Origin: Fidelibacterota bacterium
GTDB taxonomy: Bacteria; Fidelibacterota; UBA2242; B5-G15
Direction: 5' to 3'
Assembly (NCBI GenBank): GCA_003645825.1
Contig: QNCQ01000113.1
Span: 1-6,348 of the forward strand
DNA length: 6,348 nucleotides
A program made the translations under genes and the position numbers. The notes beneath the pieces were generated by a model. That model did not search any database, had not been told where the DNA came from, and saw only the letters and a program-made list of their open reading frames with translations. Below, piece after piece: positions 4,852 through 6,348 of the stretch (position 1 is the stretch's first letter; every line of letters starts with the position of its first letter).

Positions 4852-6348
4852 ATGAAAAAGAGAGTGAGGGTTTTAATATTATTTATGATGGTCTTTTTTA
4901 GTGCGGCGATCGCTGATCAAACAAAATGGATTGCAATAGGGTCCTTACATAATTGGTATTCCAGTGCTGGATGCGAGATTGAAGTGGGTAGAACACATCA
5001 GGTGAGCGATCAACAGGATGGATTGAGATGGCCTGCACTTTATAGGTGGCAGGATATGCAGGCCGCAAAAGCATTGTGGATAGGTACTACTGATTATGAT
5101 GACCCTATTTCAGGTCAGCATTATAACTATAAAGTGGTTCATGTGGGTCCAAGAGGACTGGATGAGAACAATGAGTTTATGCCTGTTGAGTTTAAGATGA
5201 TAGGTAGATTTCAGGCGCCGGTTGTAGTTGTTGATGGATTACTAGCTTCTCATACTGTTTATATGGATCAGGTAGATGAAGAAGCTGATCCTAATCTGTT
5301 TTGTGATAGAATGATTTTTAATGTCGTTAATACTTCCATAGGAATAACGGTAACCAGGAAAATTTATGCATGGAGTCAGCAGTATAATGATAATTACTTT
5401 ATATATGAATATGTTTTCAAAAATACAGGAATAATTGATAAAGAAGGAACTGTTGTAGAGAAGACATTAAAGGATGTGATATTTTTCTTTCAGTATAGAT
5501 ATGCGATTTGTAGGGAGGTGGGACCATATGGTTTGTATTATCTTCCTCAGTCTACTTCCTGGGGGCATAATACAATAAATCATGCCGTTTACTATCCGGA
5601 TTTTCCGTTTAATGCAATTTTTGCGTGGCATGGTAGACACTCAAAATGTACGTTTGATAATATAGGGGGTCCGTATTATACTGGCGATGGCCATCTTGGT
5701 GCTTCGCAGTTTCCTGGTGTTGTGGTCCTCTGGGCGGATAAATCGGCTAAGGAACATGTGAATGATGATTATAACCAACCTTTCTCGACTCCCAAGCTGG
5801 GTTCAGATGAAGATATAACCCAACCAAATGATCAGTTTAATCCAGCGATGATGGCCAAAGAGTATGCAGTTATGAGTTCCGGCAGACCTCCTATGACCCA
5901 TGCTGAGGAAGCGAACTATGTACCAATTTTCGATCCGGCAACTCAGAGTCTCACTATGGATCCACTGAAAGGTGACCCTGGTGATCTTTCACCTGTAGCT
6001 ACACCTGGTGGTTTTTCGCAGTGTATGGGATTTGGGCCTTATACGCTTGAGCCGGGGGATAGTATTAGAATTGTACTTGCTGAAGGGGCAAATGGAATAA
6101 GTCGTAAGCTTTGTTATGAGATAGGGAAAAAATGGTTGACCGGGTCTGGTCCTTTTGAGTTACCTGATGGGAGTACTACCAATAACGCAGATGAGTTCAA
6201 AAATGCCTGGGTTTACACGGGGATTGATTCTTTGCTTATGACTTTTAAAAGGGCAAAAGAGAATTTCGATAGGCTTATGGCTTTTAGAATGGCAAAAAAG
6301 AATTTCGATAATGATTATAGTATCCCACCTGGACCTCCCCCTCCTGAG
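4852..6348 (+). CDS. Large secreted protein of unknown function, 3' end missing
   Basis: The reading frame is open from ATG 4852 to the right edge (499 codons, no stop), so the gene is cut by the window. AAGGA at 4841-4845 is a fair ribosome binding site, and 21 bp separate it from the receptor gene with no terminator, indicating one operon. Residues 1-21 are a signal peptide (Lys/Arg start, hydrophobic core, AIA before DQT). The mature part is rich in Trp, Tyr and Gly, with motifs such as LHNWYSSAGCEIEVG (32-46), DGLRWPALYRWQDMQAAKALW (near 56-76), SWGHNT (236-241) and GPYTLEPGDSIRIVLAEG (395-412). It has six cysteines after the signal peptide (41, 151, 220, 266, 391, 421), so disulfides are possible. 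No catalytic motif is recognised. A proline-rich end, PPGPPPPE, looks like a hinge to a further, unseen domain, perhaps an Ig-like or secretion-sorting domain. I recall similar proteins beside TonB receptors in uncultured FCB-type bacteria; their role is undescribed as far as I know. Confidence 0.85.
   Translation, partial: MKKRVRVLILFMMVFFSAAIADQTKWIAIGSLHNWYSSAGCEIEVGRTHQVSDQQDGLRWPALYRWQDMQAAKALWIGTTDYDDPISGQHYNYKVVHVGPRGLDENNEFMPVEFKMIGRFQAPVVVVDGLLASHTVYMDQVDEEADPNLFCDRMIFNVVNTSIGITVTRKIYAWSQQYNDNYFIYEYVFKNTGIIDKEGTVVEKTLKDVIFFFQYRYAICREVGPYGLYYLPQSTSWGHNTINHAVYYPDFPFNAIFAWHGRHSKCTFDNIGGPYYTGDGHLGASQFPGVVVLWADKSAKEHVNDDYNQPFSTPKLGSDEDITQPNDQFNPAMMAKEYAVMSSGRPPMTHAEEANYVPIFDPATQSLTMDPLKGDPGDLSPVATPGGFSQCMGFGPYTLEPGDSIRIVLAEGANGISRKLCYEIGKKWLTGSGPFELPDGSTTNNADEFKNAWVYTGIDSLLMTFKRAKENFDRLMAFRMAKKNFDNDYSIPPGPPPPE
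6235..6312 (+). repeat. In-frame 39-bp tandem duplication in the secreted-protein gene
   Basis: Two adjacent 39-bp units, 6235-6273 and 6274-6312, are identical at 33 of 39 positions by my alignment. They encode LMTFKRAKENFDR (residues 462-474) and LMAFRMAKKNFDN (475-487), identical at 8 of 13 residues. The unit is exactly 13 codons, so the frame is kept. The repeat lengthens a probable amphipathic, charged helix just before the proline-rich linker. Confidence 0.85.

Overview
The window is AT-rich, about 40% GC or lower, with very AT-rich spacers. All recognisable genes lie on the + strand. The two large genes point to a Gram-negative bacterium of the FCB (Fibrobacteres-Chlorobi-Bacteroidetes) type, more like an uncultured lineage such as KSB1, Marinimicrobia, Caldithrix or a relative than classical Bacteroidetes. 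The reasons are a TonB-type outer-membrane barrel with an N-terminal carboxypeptidase-regulatory-like domain, and directly behind it a large secreted protein of a type I associate with those lineages. This placement is an inference from protein style; no taxonomic marker is present apart from one tRNA.

Layout. Bases 1-263 hold no gene I can support. A near-consensus sigma70-type promoter (294-322), with a dyad just upstream, drives a small MerR-like regulator (365-751). A tRNA-Pro with anticodon GGG follows (925-999). Bases 1000-1683 are a 684-base stretch without a gene but not featureless. It contains a dyad in a promoter-like setting (1031-1063), a dense run of hairpins (1081-1184) that includes 11 bases complementary to the 3' end of 16S rRNA, a second region with two mutually exclusive stems (1264-1322), a good promoter (1540-1568), and an 8-bp perfect inverted repeat just before the ribosome binding site of the next gene. 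The TonB-dependent-receptor-like gene occupies 1684-4830. A second secreted protein gene starts 21 bases later (4852) and runs off the right edge with no stop.

How the parts relate. The receptor-like barrel and the secreted protein are almost certainly one operon: the gap is 21 bp, there is no terminator between them, and the second gene has its own ribosome binding site. The first would sit in the outer membrane with its plug and periplasmic extension. The second has a signal peptide and is exported. Neither substrate nor partner can be read from the sequence. The MerR-like gene and tRNA-Pro are probably a separate housekeeping unit. A MerR-like gene next to tRNA-Pro is an arrangement I recall from several Proteobacteria, so the proximity to the receptor operon may be accidental.

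The most promising undescribed material is (a) the structured, gene-free 1031-1322 region and (b) the receptor plus unknown secreted protein pair.
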